64,000 nt of DNA from Curvibacter cyanobacteriorum (lineage in GTDB: Bacteria > Pseudomonadota > Gammaproteobacteria > Burkholderiales > Burkholderiaceae_C): NCBI RefSeq assembly GCF_028649475.1, contig NZ_JAQSIP010000006.1:62001-126000 (forward strand), written 5' to 3'. The translations under genes were made by a program, and so were the position numbers. Of the stretch, positions 1 to 8,307 are shown piece by piece. Numbering within the stretch: position 1 is the stretch's first letter; every line of letters starts with the position of its first letter. A model generated the notes under the pieces. That model did not search any database and was not told the DNA's origin. It saw nothing but the letters and a program-made list of their open reading frames with translations.

Positions 1-630
1 GAACAGGGTGGGCGCGGTGGCGGGTTCCAGGGCCACCACCTGGCTGCGCTGACCAAACCAGGCCGCCACACCGCCGATCAGGCCGCCACCGCCCACGCTG
101 ACCAGCACTGAATCGGGCACGCCCGCCTGGGCCTCGATCTCGGCGCCCAGGGTGCCGGCCCCCGCCACCACCTCGGCCTGGTCATAGGCATGGGTCAACA
201 GGGCGCCCGTGGCCTGCTGACGCGCCAGACAGGCCTGGTAGGCCTCGGCGTAGGCGGCGCCCGTCACCACCACCTCGGCGCCCAGGGCGCGCAACTTCTG
301 GCGCTTGGCCTCGGGCGAGACCTCGGGGACAAACACCTCACAGCGCACGCCCAGGGCGCGCGCGGCCGCGGCGGTGGCGATGCCGGCGTTGCCCCCGGAC
401 GCCACGATCACCCCGGCCTCGCCCAGCGGCTGGGCCAGCAGCCGGTTCATCATGCCCCGGGCCTTGAAACTGCCGCCCACCTGCAGGTGCTCCAGCTTCA
501 GCCAGACCTCCGCGGCGGCCACCCCCAGCGCAGCACCGGGCAGGCGCCACAGCGGGGTTTCGCGCAAAAAGCCGGCCGGGGCTTGCTTCAGTCGGGCAAA
601 TGCGCTTTCAATGTCGGAGCGGTCAATCAT
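1..630 (-). CDS. PLP-dependent threonine/serine dehydratase, C-terminus outside window
   Basis: The first 210 residues of a fold-type II PLP enzyme are visible; the gene runs off the left edge. The PLP-lysine motif GGSFKARG (Lys56), the phosphate-binding SGGNAG loop near residue 76 and a glycine-rich GGGGLIGG near residue 187 match the threonine/serine dehydratase family, which deaminates Thr or Ser to 2-oxobutyrate or pyruvate. The family is usually 310-330 residues, so about a third is missing, and whether an ACT domain follows cannot be seen. The start is the ATG at 630, giving the usual MIDRSDIE-like opening. A serine racemase or another threonine dehydratase-like enzyme is an alternative. 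It is divergent from the CBS-domain gene. Confidence 0.85.
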   Translation of the reverse strand, partial: MIDRSDIESAFARLKQAPAGFLRETPLWRLPGAALGVAAAEVWLKLEHLQVGGSFKARGMMNRLLAQPLGEAGVIVASGGNAGIATAAAARALGVRCEVFVPEVSPEAKRQKLRALGAEVVVTGAAYAEAYQACLARQQATGALLTHAYDQAEVVAGAGTLGAEIEAQAGVPDSVLVSVGGGGLIGGVAAWFGQRSQVVALEPATAPTLF

Positions 631-746
631 GGCGATCTGGGGCGTCAAAATGCAAAGAGCGCAGTGTAGCCAGCCGCGCCGCCCCCAGCGGGCTCGGGTC
701 GGATGTCCCCTGGGTCGGGTCTGAAGCCCCTTTTCGGGAGAAGCGC

Positions 747-1445
747 ATGTTTTACGTCTACGGACTGGGCGGCCCCCTCTACCGCGGGCCGCTGGAAAAC
801 CTGGCCCAGGTCAGCCCGGTGCGGGCCTTGTCGGCCACGCGCCGGGTGCAGACCGCCACCGCGCCAGGTCAAGACCCCAACCAGCCCCCGCTGCACGAGG
901 CGGCCCGGGGTGGCGCCAGCCCGGCCCTGCCCCCGCTGTGGCCCAAGGCCCTCAGTGCCCTGAGCGCCTACGCCGACACCCAGCAAGGCCCGGCGCCCGC
1001 GCGCGAGCCGCTGGAGCGGGTGCAAGACGTGATGAGCCGCGAGGTGCTGACCCTGCAGCCCGACCTCAGTGCGGCCGAGGCCTGGGAGCGCCTGGCCGAG
1101 CGTGGATTTGGCCAGGCCCCGGTGGTCAGTGCCGACCAGCTGCTGGTGGGCCTGCTGCTGCGGGCCGACCTGCTGCCCGCATCGCTGTTGCCGGGCCCTG
1201 CCGCCAACACCACCGGCATTGCCGCGTGGCAATTGGCGCAACGACCGGTGTCGGCCCTGATGCTGACCCCGGTGCCCGCCGTGGCCCCCGACACGCACCT
1301 GCGCCAGGCCGCCCGCGTGCTGCTGGACATGGGCCTGCCCGGCTTGCCGGTGACACTCGAGGGCGGTCAGGTGGTGGGGTTTTTGTCGCGCGCCGACATC
1401 TTGCGCGCCGTGGTGGCCGACCCGCCGCTCGACCTGTGGACCTGA
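747..1445 (+). CDS. CBS-domain pair protein
   Basis: A 232-residue soluble protein. An N-terminal stretch of about 95 residues that I do not recognise is followed by two CBS motifs: the first starts at VMSREVLTLQPD, the second at LMLTPVPAVAPD and ends in VVGFLSRADILRAVV. CBS pairs usually sense adenine nucleotides and regulate a partner, but no catalytic domain is attached here, so the partner is unknown. A longer frame opens at 600, but the ATG at 747 has a GGGAG Shine-Dalgarno ten bases upstream and removes an unconserved-looking Arg/Ser-rich extension. It is convergent with ispH. Confidence 0.8.
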   Translation: MFYVYGLGGPLYRGPLENLAQVSPVRALSATRRVQTATAPGQDPNQPPLHEAARGGASPALPPLWPKALSALSAYADTQQGPAPAREPLERVQDVMSREVLTLQPDLSAAEAWERLAERGFGQAPVVSADQLLVGLLLRADLLPASLLPGPAANTTGIAAWQLAQRPVSALMLTPVPAVAPDTHLRQAARVLLDMGLPGLPVTLEGGQVVGFLSRADILRAVVADPPLDLWT

Positions 1446-1451
1446 GGACCT

Positions 1452-1474
1452 GAGGGGGCCATCAGGCCACCCTC
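1452..1474. terminator. Possible bidirectional stem-loop between CBS gene and ispH
   Basis: GAGGG-GGCC and GGCC-a-CCCTC form a nine-pair stem with an ATCA loop and one bulged A, in the convergent gap between the two genes. There is no clear T-run, so intrinsic termination is only a possibility. Confidence 0.3.
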
Positions 1475-1516
1475 GTTCCAGCCGGGGTCAGGTCAGCCGC
1501 GCCGCCTGCCGCGCCC

Positions 1517-2479
1517 TCAGGTGGGCGTGTCGAGGCGCAGCCCCTTGGGCAAGGGGAACTTCAAGGTTTCTTCGATGCCATTCATCTTGCGCACCGAGAC
1601 CGCCCCGAAAGCCCGGATGCGCTCGATCACCTGGTTGACCAGCACCTCGGGGGCGGACGCCCCGGCAGTCAGGCCGACCCGGCTCTTGCCCTCAAACCAG
1701 GCGGCCTGCAGCTCATCGGCGCTGTCCACCATGTGGCTTTCGGTGCCCAGCTTCTGCGCCAGCTCACGCAGGCGGTTGCTGTTCGAGCTGGTCGGGCTGC
1801 CGACCACGATCACGATGTCCACCTGCGGGCTCAGCACCTTGACCGCGTCCTGGCGGTTTTGCGTGGCATAGCAGATGTCCTGCTGCTTGGGCTCGCGCAC
1901 CTTGGGGAAACGCTGGCGCACGGCCTCGGCAATCTCGGCCGCATCGTCGACGCTCAGCGTGGTCTGGGTCACCACGGCCAGCTTGTCGGTTTGCAAGGGT
2001 TGCACCCGCGCCACGTCGGCCACGTCCTCCACCAGGTGGATGCCGCTGTCGAGCTGGCCCATCGTGCCCTCGACCTCGGGGTGCCCCTTGTGGCCGATCA
2101 TGATGAACTCATAGCCTTCCTTGGCCAGCTTGGCGACCTCCACATGCACCTTGGTGACCAGGGGGCAGGTGGCGTCAAAAATCGAAAACCCGCGCGCGCG
2201 CGCCTCGTCCTGCACGGCGCGGCTGACGCCGTGGGCACTGAACACCAGGGTGGCGCCGGGTGGCACGTCGTCCAGTTCTTCGATGAAGATGGCGCCCTTT
2301 TGCTTGAGGTCGTTCACCACGTAGGTGTTGTGCACGATCTCATGGCGCACGTAGATGGGGGCGCCGAACTTCTGCAACGCGCGTTCCACGATCTCGATGG
2401 CCCGGTCCACGCCGGCGCAAAAGCCGCGCGGCTCGGCCAGGGTGATTTCCGACAGGGTCGACACCACGGGGGCCGTCAT
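1517..2479 (-). CDS. ispH: 4-hydroxy-3-methylbut-2-enyl diphosphate reductase (IspH/LytB)
   Basis: Last enzyme of the MEP isoprenoid pathway; it reductively dehydroxylates HMBPP to IPP and DMAPP with a [4Fe-4S] cluster. The 320-residue protein has the three cluster cysteines, Cys21 (in EPRGFCAG), Cys105 (in DATCPLV) and Cys203 (in [10 protein letters not shown]). It also has the substrate-binding [10 protein letters not shown] stretch (His133, Glu135) and the SSNSNRL motif. It lies one base downstream of fkpB, the same fkpB-ispH pairing known from many proteobacteria, so the two are almost certainly co-transcribed from the promoter upstream of fkpB. Confidence 0.97.
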   Translation of the reverse strand: MTAPVVSTLSEITLAEPRGFCAGVDRAIEIVERALQKFGAPIYVRHEIVHNTYVVNDLKQKGAIFIEELDDVPPGATLVFSAHGVSRAVQDEARARGFSIFDATCPLVTKVHVEVAKLAKEGYEFIMIGHKGHPEVEGTMGQLDSGIHLVEDVADVARVQPLQTDKLAVVTQTTLSVDDAAEIAEAVRQRFPKVREPKQQDICYATQNRQDAVKVLSPQVDIVIVVGSPTSSNSNRLRELAQKLGTESHMVDSADELQAAWFEGKSRVGLTAGASAPEVLVNQVIERIRAFGAVSVRKMNGIEETLKFPLPKGLRLDTPT

Positions 2480-2480
2480 C

Positions 2481-2942
2481 TCAGAGCACCCCGATCAGCT
2501 GCACTTCGAAGGTCACCGGCTGGCCGGCCAGCGGGTGGTTGAAGTCAAACAGCACCGCCTCGTCGTTGACCTGCTGCACCGCCCCGGCGTAGCTGCCCAG
2601 GCCATCGGGGGTGGGGAACTGCACCACATCACCGACGCTGTATTGCTCGTCGGGGTCGCCCAACTGGGTCAGCAGCTTGCGGGCCACCCATTGCAGCATG
2701 TCGGGGTTGCGCTCACCAAAGGCCTCGCCCGCGGCGATCTCAAACTGGCTGTGGGTGCCTTCGGCCAAGCCGATCAGCCGCTGCTCCACCGCAGGCGACA
2801 ACTCGCCGGTGCCCAGCGACAAAGTGGCGGGCTTGTCCTCGAAAGTATTGATGATGTCCCCAGCCGGACCGGAGAGCCGGTAATGCAGCGTGAGAAAGGA
2901 GTCCGCCTTGACGACGGATGCTTGAGTGGGCGTTGTTGACAT
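2481..2942 (-). CDS. fkpB: FKBP-type peptidyl-prolyl cis-trans isomerase, SlpA/FkpB type
   Basis: A 153-residue cytoplasmic FKBP of the SlyD/SlpA class, with an FKBP fold interrupted by an insert-in-flap chaperone domain. Typical segments are LTLHYRLSG at the N-terminus, [14 protein letters not shown] in the middle and [13 protein letters not shown] near the end. The start is the ATG at 2942 (MSTTPTQ). A frame extending to 3836 is only the radC shadow. It is the first gene of the fkpB-ispH pair. The upstream gap on this strand carries TACAAT, a good -10 candidate. It is divergent from radC. Confidence 0.93.
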   Translation of the reverse strand: MSTTPTQASVVKADSFLTLHYRLSGPAGDIINTFEDKPATLSLGTGELSPAVEQRLIGLAEGTHSQFEIAAGEAFGERNPDMLQWVARKLLTQLGDPDEQYSVGDVVQFPTPDGLGSYAGAVQQVNDEAVLFDFNHPLAGQPVTFEVQLIGVL

Positions 2943-3155
2943 GGAAGTCCCGATAAACTGGCCGCTATTGTAAAAAACCGGCCAGAGTCCCTTCACATGA
3001 CGGGCCCACTGATGCATTTTTCGTTCCCTTCTGCGGGGTCGCGCAGCCCCTGGGAACCCAGAGGCCGCCCCCACCGCGCCCGCCACCGCCCCACGAGTCG
3101 CCCCGTGTTGACCCCCGCCTGGACCCGGCTCCCCTTTTGGGACGGGTCCGCCACC

Positions 3156-3833
3156 ATGAGCCTGCAGGACCTGCCCCCTGACGCCCGCCCGCGCGAGAAA
3201 CTGATCGCGCGCGGCCCCGCGGCGCTCAGCGACGCCGAACTGCTGGCCCTGCTGCTGCGCACCGGCCTGGCCGGCAAGAACGTGCTGCAACTCGCGCAAG
3301 AGTTGCTGGACCGTTTTGGCGGCCTCAGCGGCCTGCTGCACACCGGGCTGGACGAGCTCAAGGCGGTCAAAGGCCTGGGCGGGAGCGCCAAGCGTGCCGA
3401 GCTCAGCGCGGTGCTCGAACTGGCGCGCCGGGCGCTGGCCCAGCAGCTCAGCGAACGCCCGGTGTTCAACCACCCCGAGGCCGTGCAGGCCTACCTGCAA
3501 CTGCACCTGGCCCACAAGGCGCACGAGGTGTTTGCGGTGCTGTTCCTCGACAGCCAGCACCGGTTGCTGGCCTGCGAAGAACTGTTCCGTGGCACCCTGA
3601 GCCAGACCAGCGTGTACCCGCGCGAGGTGGTGCTGCGCGCCCTGCACCACCAGGCCGGTGCGGTGGTGCTGGCCCACAACCACCCCAGCGGCACGGTACA
3701 ACCCTCGCGCGCCGACGAGGTGCTGACCCAGCACCTCAAGGCCGCCCTGGGCCTGGTCGACATCCGGGTGCTGGACCACGTCATCGTGGCCCCGGGCCGG
3801 GCCCTGTCGATGGCCGAGAAAGGCCTGTTGTGA
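3156..3833 (+). CDS. radC: RadC/JAB-domain protein
   Basis: A 225-residue RadC family protein, close to the usual 220-225. An N-terminal UPF0758 helix-hairpin-helix region ([29 protein letters not shown]) precedes a C-terminal JAB/MPN metalloprotease-like fold with EELFRGT and the metal-binding AHNHPSG motif. RadC was once thought to act in DNA repair, but that role is disputed and its biochemical activity is unsettled. I chose ATG 3156 ([15 protein letters not shown]) because the RPREKL opening is canonical; the 53-residue upstream extension is low-complexity. Its stop overlaps the GTG start of the next gene. Confidence 0.92.
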   Translation: MSLQDLPPDARPREKLIARGPAALSDAELLALLLRTGLAGKNVLQLAQELLDRFGGLSGLLHTGLDELKAVKGLGGSAKRAELSAVLELARRALAQQLSERPVFNHPEAVQAYLQLHLAHKAHEVFAVLFLDSQHRLLACEELFRGTLSQTSVYPREVVLRALHHQAGAVVLAHNHPSGTVQPSRADEVLTQHLKAALGLVDIRVLDHVIVAPGRALSMAEKGLL

Positions 3834-4534
3834 CACGCAGCAACCGACTTCAACGCAGCGCCCAGCGCCTGCCCGGTGGGCTGGTGGTGCACTCGCTGCA
3901 AGAGCTCAAACAGGTGCAAAAGCGCCTGGCGCAGCAGCGCGCCGAGGCCGAAGCCCTGGCCAAGGCCCGACGCGAGGCCGAACTCAAGCGCCAGCAGGCG
4001 CAGCGCCTGTTTGAATTGGCCGTCGGCCCGGTGACCCGCCTGCACCCACCCAACAAGGTGCTGCTCAACAACGACCCACCGCCGCCCATCCCGGTGCAGC
4101 ACCAGCTCGACGAGCAACGCGTGCTGCTGGAGTCGATCAGCGACGATTTCGATGTCAGCTCCCTGCTCGACACCGACGACGCGCTGAGTTTTCGCCGCCC
4201 CGGCATCAGCGTCGAAGTGACGCGCAAGCTGCGCCGTGGCGAATGGAGCATCCAAGGCCAGCTCGACCTGCACGGCCTGCGCACCGACGAGGCGCGCGAG
4301 GCCCTGGGCCAGTACATCCGCGAGGCCCACAAGGTCGGTCTGCGCTGCGTGCGCGTGGTGCACGGCAAGGGCCTGGGCTCGCCCGGCAAGAGCCCGGTGC
4401 TCAAGGGCCGCGTGCAAAGCTGGCTGGTGCAAAAGAACGAGGTGCTGGCCTTTGTGCAGGCGCGCCCCGCCGAAGGCGGCGCCGGCGCCCTGGTGGTGCT
4501 GCTCAAGCCCTCACCGGGCGGGCACGGGCACTGA
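3830..4534 (+). CDS. Smr-domain protein
   Basis: A 234-residue protein. An N-terminal charged helical region with coiled-coil character (residues 20-65, Gln/Arg/Glu-rich) is followed by a C-terminal Smr (small MutS-related) domain from about residue 140, marked by [13 protein letters not shown] and [13 protein letters not shown]. Smr domains nick or bind nucleic acids and some act on mRNA in ribosome rescue. Which applies here is not visible. The start is a GTG overlapping the radC TGA, so it is translationally coupled to radC. Confidence 0.85.
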   Translation: MTRSNRLQRSAQRLPGGLVVHSLQELKQVQKRLAQQRAEAEALAKARREAELKRQQAQRLFELAVGPVTRLHPPNKVLLNNDPPPPIPVQHQLDEQRVLLESISDDFDVSSLLDTDDALSFRRPGISVEVTRKLRRGEWSIQGQLDLHGLRTDEAREALGQYIREAHKVGLRCVRVVHGKGLGSPGKSPVLKGRVQSWLVQKNEVLAFVQARPAEGGAGALVVLLKPSPGGHGH

Positions 4535-4601
4535 GCCCACCCGATGCCCGCCCGATGCCCGCGCTGGCCCGCCCCCGGCGGTGCCGCCCGGGCCGAGTGC
4601 C

Positions 4602-5120
4602 TCAGTCGGCAGCGCCCAGGCGTTGCAGGGCGTCGCCGGTGACGCGGCAGATGCGCCAGTCCGGCATCACGGTGGCGCCCATGGCCTGGTAGAACTCGAT
4701 CGAGGGCTGGTTCCAGTCCAGCACCGACCACTCGAACCGCCCGCAGCCGCGCTGCACCGCCAGCGCCGCAAGCGCCTTGAGCAGGGCCTTGCCAATGCCC
4801 AGGCCGCGCCGCTCAGGCAGCACAAACAGGTCCTCGAGGTACAGGCCGGGCCGGGCCAGGAAGGTCGAGTAGTTGGGGAAGAACAGCGCAAAGCCGGCCG
4901 CCTCGCCTTCCCACTCGGCCAGCAAGGCCTCGGCGGCCGGGCGTTCACCAAACAGGGTGGTGCGCAGTTGCTCGGGCGTGGCGGTCACGCGGTCGAGCAG
5001 GTGCTCGTACTCGGCCAGGCCGCGAATCAAGCGCAGCAGGGTGTCGCAGTCGTCGGCCGTGGCCGGGCGCAGGCGCAGCGGCGCATCGGCACCGGGGCGG
5101 CGGGAGGTGTCAGGCGCCAT
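4602..5120 (-). CDS. GNAT-family N-acetyltransferase
   Basis: A 172-residue acetyltransferase with the acetyl-CoA-binding motif A, LYLEDLFVLPERRGLGIGKALL, in which the R-R-G-L-G-I-G pyrophosphate loop is intact. The LYLEDLFV and NQPSIEFYQAMGA segments resemble diamine/polyamine N-acetyltransferases, but the substrate is not determined. It lies one base downstream of the truncated haemoglobin gene on the same strand and is probably co-transcribed with it. Confidence 0.85.
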   Translation of the reverse strand: MAPDTSRRPGADAPLRLRPATADDCDTLLRLIRGLAEYEHLLDRVTATPEQLRTTLFGERPAAEALLAEWEGEAAGFALFFPNYSTFLARPGLYLEDLFVLPERRGLGIGKALLKALAALAVQRGCGRFEWSVLDWNQPSIEFYQAMGATVMPDWRICRVTGDALQRLGAAD

Positions 5121-5121
5121 G

Positions 5122-5538
5122 TCAGTTCACCCCCTTGTTGCGCATCCAGTCGGCGGTGCCGTAGAAGCTCTCCTTGAGGCGGGCGCGCAGGTCCTCGGGC
5201 ACGCCGGTCTCGCCCATGGCCTGGTCCATGCAGGCCACCCATTGGTCACGCTCCTTGATGCCGATCGGAAACGGCAGGTGGCGCGCCCGCAGCATGGGGT
5301 GGCCAAAGCGGTCGGTGTAGTACGAGGGACCGCCCAACCAGCCGCACAAGAACCAGAACAGGCGCTGGCGGGCGTTGCTCAGATCGGGGCCATGGGCGGC
5401 GCGCAGCTCGTGGTAGCCGGGCTCGAGGTCCATGAGGTCATAAAAGCGCTCGGTCAGTGCGAGCACACGGGCCTCGCCGCCAATCCATTCAAACGGGGTG
5501 GCGGGGGCGCCGCCGCGGGGGGTGTCTTCGGTGTCCAT
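5122..5538 (-). CDS. Group II truncated haemoglobin (cytoplasmic)
   Basis: A 138-residue single-domain globin without a signal peptide. It carries the LGGPSYY hinge and the RARHLPFPIG segment containing the putative proximal histidine, followed by a Trp (QWVACMDQAM) typical of group II (HbO) proteins. Members bind O2, NO or peroxide at haem; the physiological role here is not known. It is a different class from the two exported group I globins at 51826 and 61720. It is followed one base later by the GNAT gene. Confidence 0.88.
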   Translation of the reverse strand: MDTEDTPRGGAPATPFEWIGGEARVLALTERFYDLMDLEPGYHELRAAHGPDLSNARQRLFWFLCGWLGGPSYYTDRFGHPMLRARHLPFPIGIKERDQWVACMDQAMGETGVPEDLRARLKESFYGTADWMRNKGVN

Positions 5539-5578
5539 GCCTTATTTTCACCGCAGCCAGCCCCGGCGCACGGCACGC

Positions 5579-8098
5579 TCAGTTGACAGCGCGGCGCAGC
5601 GTCTCCACCACCGGGCGCCGCAGCACCTCGCGCAGGCCCCACCAGCCAGCCGCCAGCGCCAGAACGGCGCCGGCCAAGGCGCCGCCCAGCAACACCCAAG
5701 GCGAGGCGTTCCAGGCAAAGTCGAACACATAGCGCGCCAGCCCCCAACCCACCGCCGCCGCCACGGCGCTGGCCAGCGTGCCCGCCAACAGGCCCACGCC
5801 CACCAGCTCGGCCGCCTGCACCTGGCGCAGCAAGCGTGCGCTGGCGCCGACCGCGCGCATGATGGCGAACTCGCGCGAGCGCTCTTCGCGCGTCGCAGTG
5901 ACCGCCGCAAACAAGACCACCAGGCCAGCGGCCAGCGTGAAGGCGAACAAGAACTCCACCGCACGCACCACCTGCTCCAGCACGCGCTGCACCTGGTTCA
6001 GGGTGCTGCTCATGTCCACGTTGGTGATGTTCGGAAACTGCCGCACCAGCGCGTTGTCAAAGCCCGGCTGGGCCGGGGCCCGGAACGCCGCCAGGTAGGT
6101 CACGGGCACGTCCTGCAACTGGCTGACGGGGTAGATGACAAAGAAGTTGGCGTGCAGCGAGCCCCAGTCCACCTTGCGCAGCGAGGTGATGCGCGACTCG
6201 GTCTGCAGGCCACCGATGTCAAAGCGCAGCTGGTCGCCCAGCTTCAGGCCCAGGGTCTGGGCCAAACCCTCTTCGACGCTGATGGCCCCCGCTTCCTCGG
6301 GTGTCCAACGGCCACCGACCACGCTGTTGTGCGGCGGCTGTTCGGCCGTGTTGGAGAGGTTGAATTCACGGTCCACCAGGCGCTTGGCACGGTCGCTGGC
6401 GTAGTCGTCGGGGCTGACGGCCTTGCCGTTCACCGACAGCAGGCGGCCCCGGATCATCGGGTACCAGTCGTAGGACGCGACCCCGGCCTGCTTCAAGCGG
6501 GCCTGGAAGTCCGCCCCCTGCTCGGGCAGCACATTGATGACAAAGCGGTTGGGCGCATCGGGCGGCGTGGCCTGGCGCCAGCTGCTGATCAGGTCGGTGC
6601 GCAGCAGCACCAGCAGCACCAGCGCCAGCAGGCCCACCGCCAGCGCGCTGACCTGCACCACGGCATACGCGGGCCGGGCCGAGATCTGGCGCGTGGCCAG
6701 CACCAGCCAACGCGGCGCGGTGCTTTCGTGCACGCTGCGCCGCAACAGCTTGACGGCCACCCAGCTCAGTCCGGCAAACAGCAGCACAGCGCCCGCAAAG
6801 CCGCCCACCGCGATCAGGCCCAGCAGGCGGTCGCTGCTGACCGCCATCAACAGCGCCGCAAAACCCAGCACGCCCAGGCCCAGCACCAGCAGCGACGCCG
6901 GCTTGAGCCCGCCCAGGTCACGCCGGATCACGCGCAGCGGTGGCACCTGGGCCAGTTGCAGCACCGGGGGCAGGCCAAAGGCCAGCAACAGGGTCAGACC
7001 CATGCCCAGCCCCAGCAAGGCCGGCCAGGCGCTGGCCGCGGGCAAGGCCGCGTCGACCAGCCCGGCCAGCAGGAACACAAACGCATGGTGCACGCCCCAG
7101 CCCAGGGCCACGCCCAAGGCCGCCGCCCACAACCCCGCCAGGACAAACTCGACGCTGTAGGCCAGCGCGATGGTGCGCTGGCTCAGGCCCAGCACGCGCA
7201 GCAGCGCGCAGTCGTCCAGGTGCTTGGCGGCAAAGCCGCGTGCCGCCAGCGCCACCGCCACCGCGCTGAGCAGGGCCGCGAGCAGGGCCACCAGGTTGAG
7301 GAACTTCTCGGCCCGGTCCAGCGTCTGGCGCATCTCGGGGCGACCACTCTCCAGCGATTCGAGGCGCGCACCGCGCAGTTCACCGCGCTTCAACTCGTCG
7401 GCGGCCCAGCGGCCAAAGGCCTGCACCGGGGCGGCCTCACCAGCCACCGCCAAGCGGTAGCTGATGCGGCTGGCCGGCTGCACCAGGCGGGTGGCAGCCA
7501 GGTCGGCTTCGTTGATCAACACGCGCGGCGCAAAACTCATGAACCCTGCGCCGCGGTCGGGCTCCAGCACCAACACGCGGGCCACGCGCAGGCGGCTGTC
7601 GCCCAGCAACAGCGGGTCACCGACCTGCAGGCCCAGCGCGTCGAGCAGGGGCGCGTCGACCCAGGCCTCGCCCGCTGCGGGCACCGTGCGCGTGGGGGTT
7701 TCGGCTCCCCCGGGGCGCTCGGCCACCACCAACCGCCCCCGCAACGGGTAGCCCGCCCCCACGGCCTTGAGGGCCACCAGGCGGCTGGCACCGCCCTGCT
7801 CGTCCGGGGCCCGCCCCATGGTCGGGAAGCTCAGCGTGCCCGCCACCTGCAGGCCCAGCCGCCGGGCCTGCGCCTCAAACGCGGCGGGCGCCGGGTTGTC
7901 GCTGGCCAGCACCACATCGCCGCCCAGCAGTTGCCGGGCGTCACGCTGCAAGCCCGCCTTGAGCCGGTCGGAGAAGAAGCCCACCGCCGACAAGGCCGCC
8001 ACCGCGAGGGTGACCGCCACGATCAACAAACGCAGTTCGCCAGCGCGCAGGTCGCGCCACAGGGTGCGCCAGCCCAGGCGCCAGAAAGAGTGGTTCAT
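5579..8098 (-). CDS. FtsX-like ABC transporter permease (YbbP family)
   Basis: An 839-residue inner-membrane protein. An N-terminal membrane segment (residues about 20-45) leads into a large extracytoplasmic region, then a first FtsX domain around residues 265-370 (RVLGLSQRTIALAY), further helices, a second extracytoplasmic region, and a C-terminal FtsX domain from about 715 (REFAIMRAVGASARLL). This double-FtsX layout is that of YbbP-type permeases, which with an ATPase form a lipid or lipoprotein-linked mechanotransmission ABC system. The partner ATPase is not next to it in this window. Confidence 0.9.
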   Translation of the reverse strand: MNHSFWRLGWRTLWRDLRAGELRLLIVAVTLAVAALSAVGFFSDRLKAGLQRDARQLLGGDVVLASDNPAPAAFEAQARRLGLQVAGTLSFPTMGRAPDEQGGASRLVALKAVGAGYPLRGRLVVAERPGGAETPTRTVPAAGEAWVDAPLLDALGLQVGDPLLLGDSRLRVARVLVLEPDRGAGFMSFAPRVLINEADLAATRLVQPASRISYRLAVAGEAAPVQAFGRWAADELKRGELRGARLESLESGRPEMRQTLDRAEKFLNLVALLAALLSAVAVALAARGFAAKHLDDCALLRVLGLSQRTIALAYSVEFVLAGLWAAALGVALGWGVHHAFVFLLAGLVDAALPAASAWPALLGLGMGLTLLLAFGLPPVLQLAQVPPLRVIRRDLGGLKPASLLVLGLGVLGFAALLMAVSSDRLLGLIAVGGFAGAVLLFAGLSWVAVKLLRRSVHESTAPRWLVLATRQISARPAYAVVQVSALAVGLLALVLLVLLRTDLISSWRQATPPDAPNRFVINVLPEQGADFQARLKQAGVASYDWYPMIRGRLLSVNGKAVSPDDYASDRAKRLVDREFNLSNTAEQPPHNSVVGGRWTPEEAGAISVEEGLAQTLGLKLGDQLRFDIGGLQTESRITSLRKVDWGSLHANFFVIYPVSQLQDVPVTYLAAFRAPAQPGFDNALVRQFPNITNVDMSSTLNQVQRVLEQVVRAVEFLFAFTLAAGLVVLFAAVTATREERSREFAIMRAVGASARLLRQVQAAELVGVGLLAGTLASAVAAAVGWGLARYVFDFAWNASPWVLLGGALAGAVLALAAGWWGLREVLRRPVVETLRRAVN

Positions 8099-8200
8099 AG
8101 ACCGTGACCATAGCGCAAACCCGTGTCAAAACCCGCGGTGGGGGCCAATGGCCCCAAGCCCCAGTCACACAAGCCCCCGGGGGCGCGAGCCGCCCGCCCG

Positions 8201-8236
8201 CGGGGGCGATGGCGGGGGCGACAGCGGGGGCGGCGT
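8201..8236. repeat. 12-bp G-rich tandem repeat, three units
   Basis: Three consecutive 12-bp units begin CGGGGGCG at 8201, 8213 and 8225, and GGGG follows at 8244-8247, giving four G-tracts on the plus strand that could fold into a G-quadruplex. It lies between the upstream end of the permease gene and the 3' end of the C13 peptidase gene. Confidence 0.6.
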
Positions 8237-8307
8237 GCCAGCAGGGGCTGGCAGGACAGCGGTGGGGTGGTGGTGGGCTGGCGGGCTCGCCGGTTGGCGG
8301 GGGGGCC

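Noticed and set aside
4541-4563. Short direct repeat of CCCGATGCCCG after the Smr gene
   Set aside because: Only two adjacent imperfect copies in a GC-rich gap; likely chance.
5498-8107. Very long plus-strand open frame (869 codons)
   Set aside because: It is antisense to the FtsX-like permease; composition is His/Gln/Arg-rich with no domain, typical of a shadow in GC-rich DNA.
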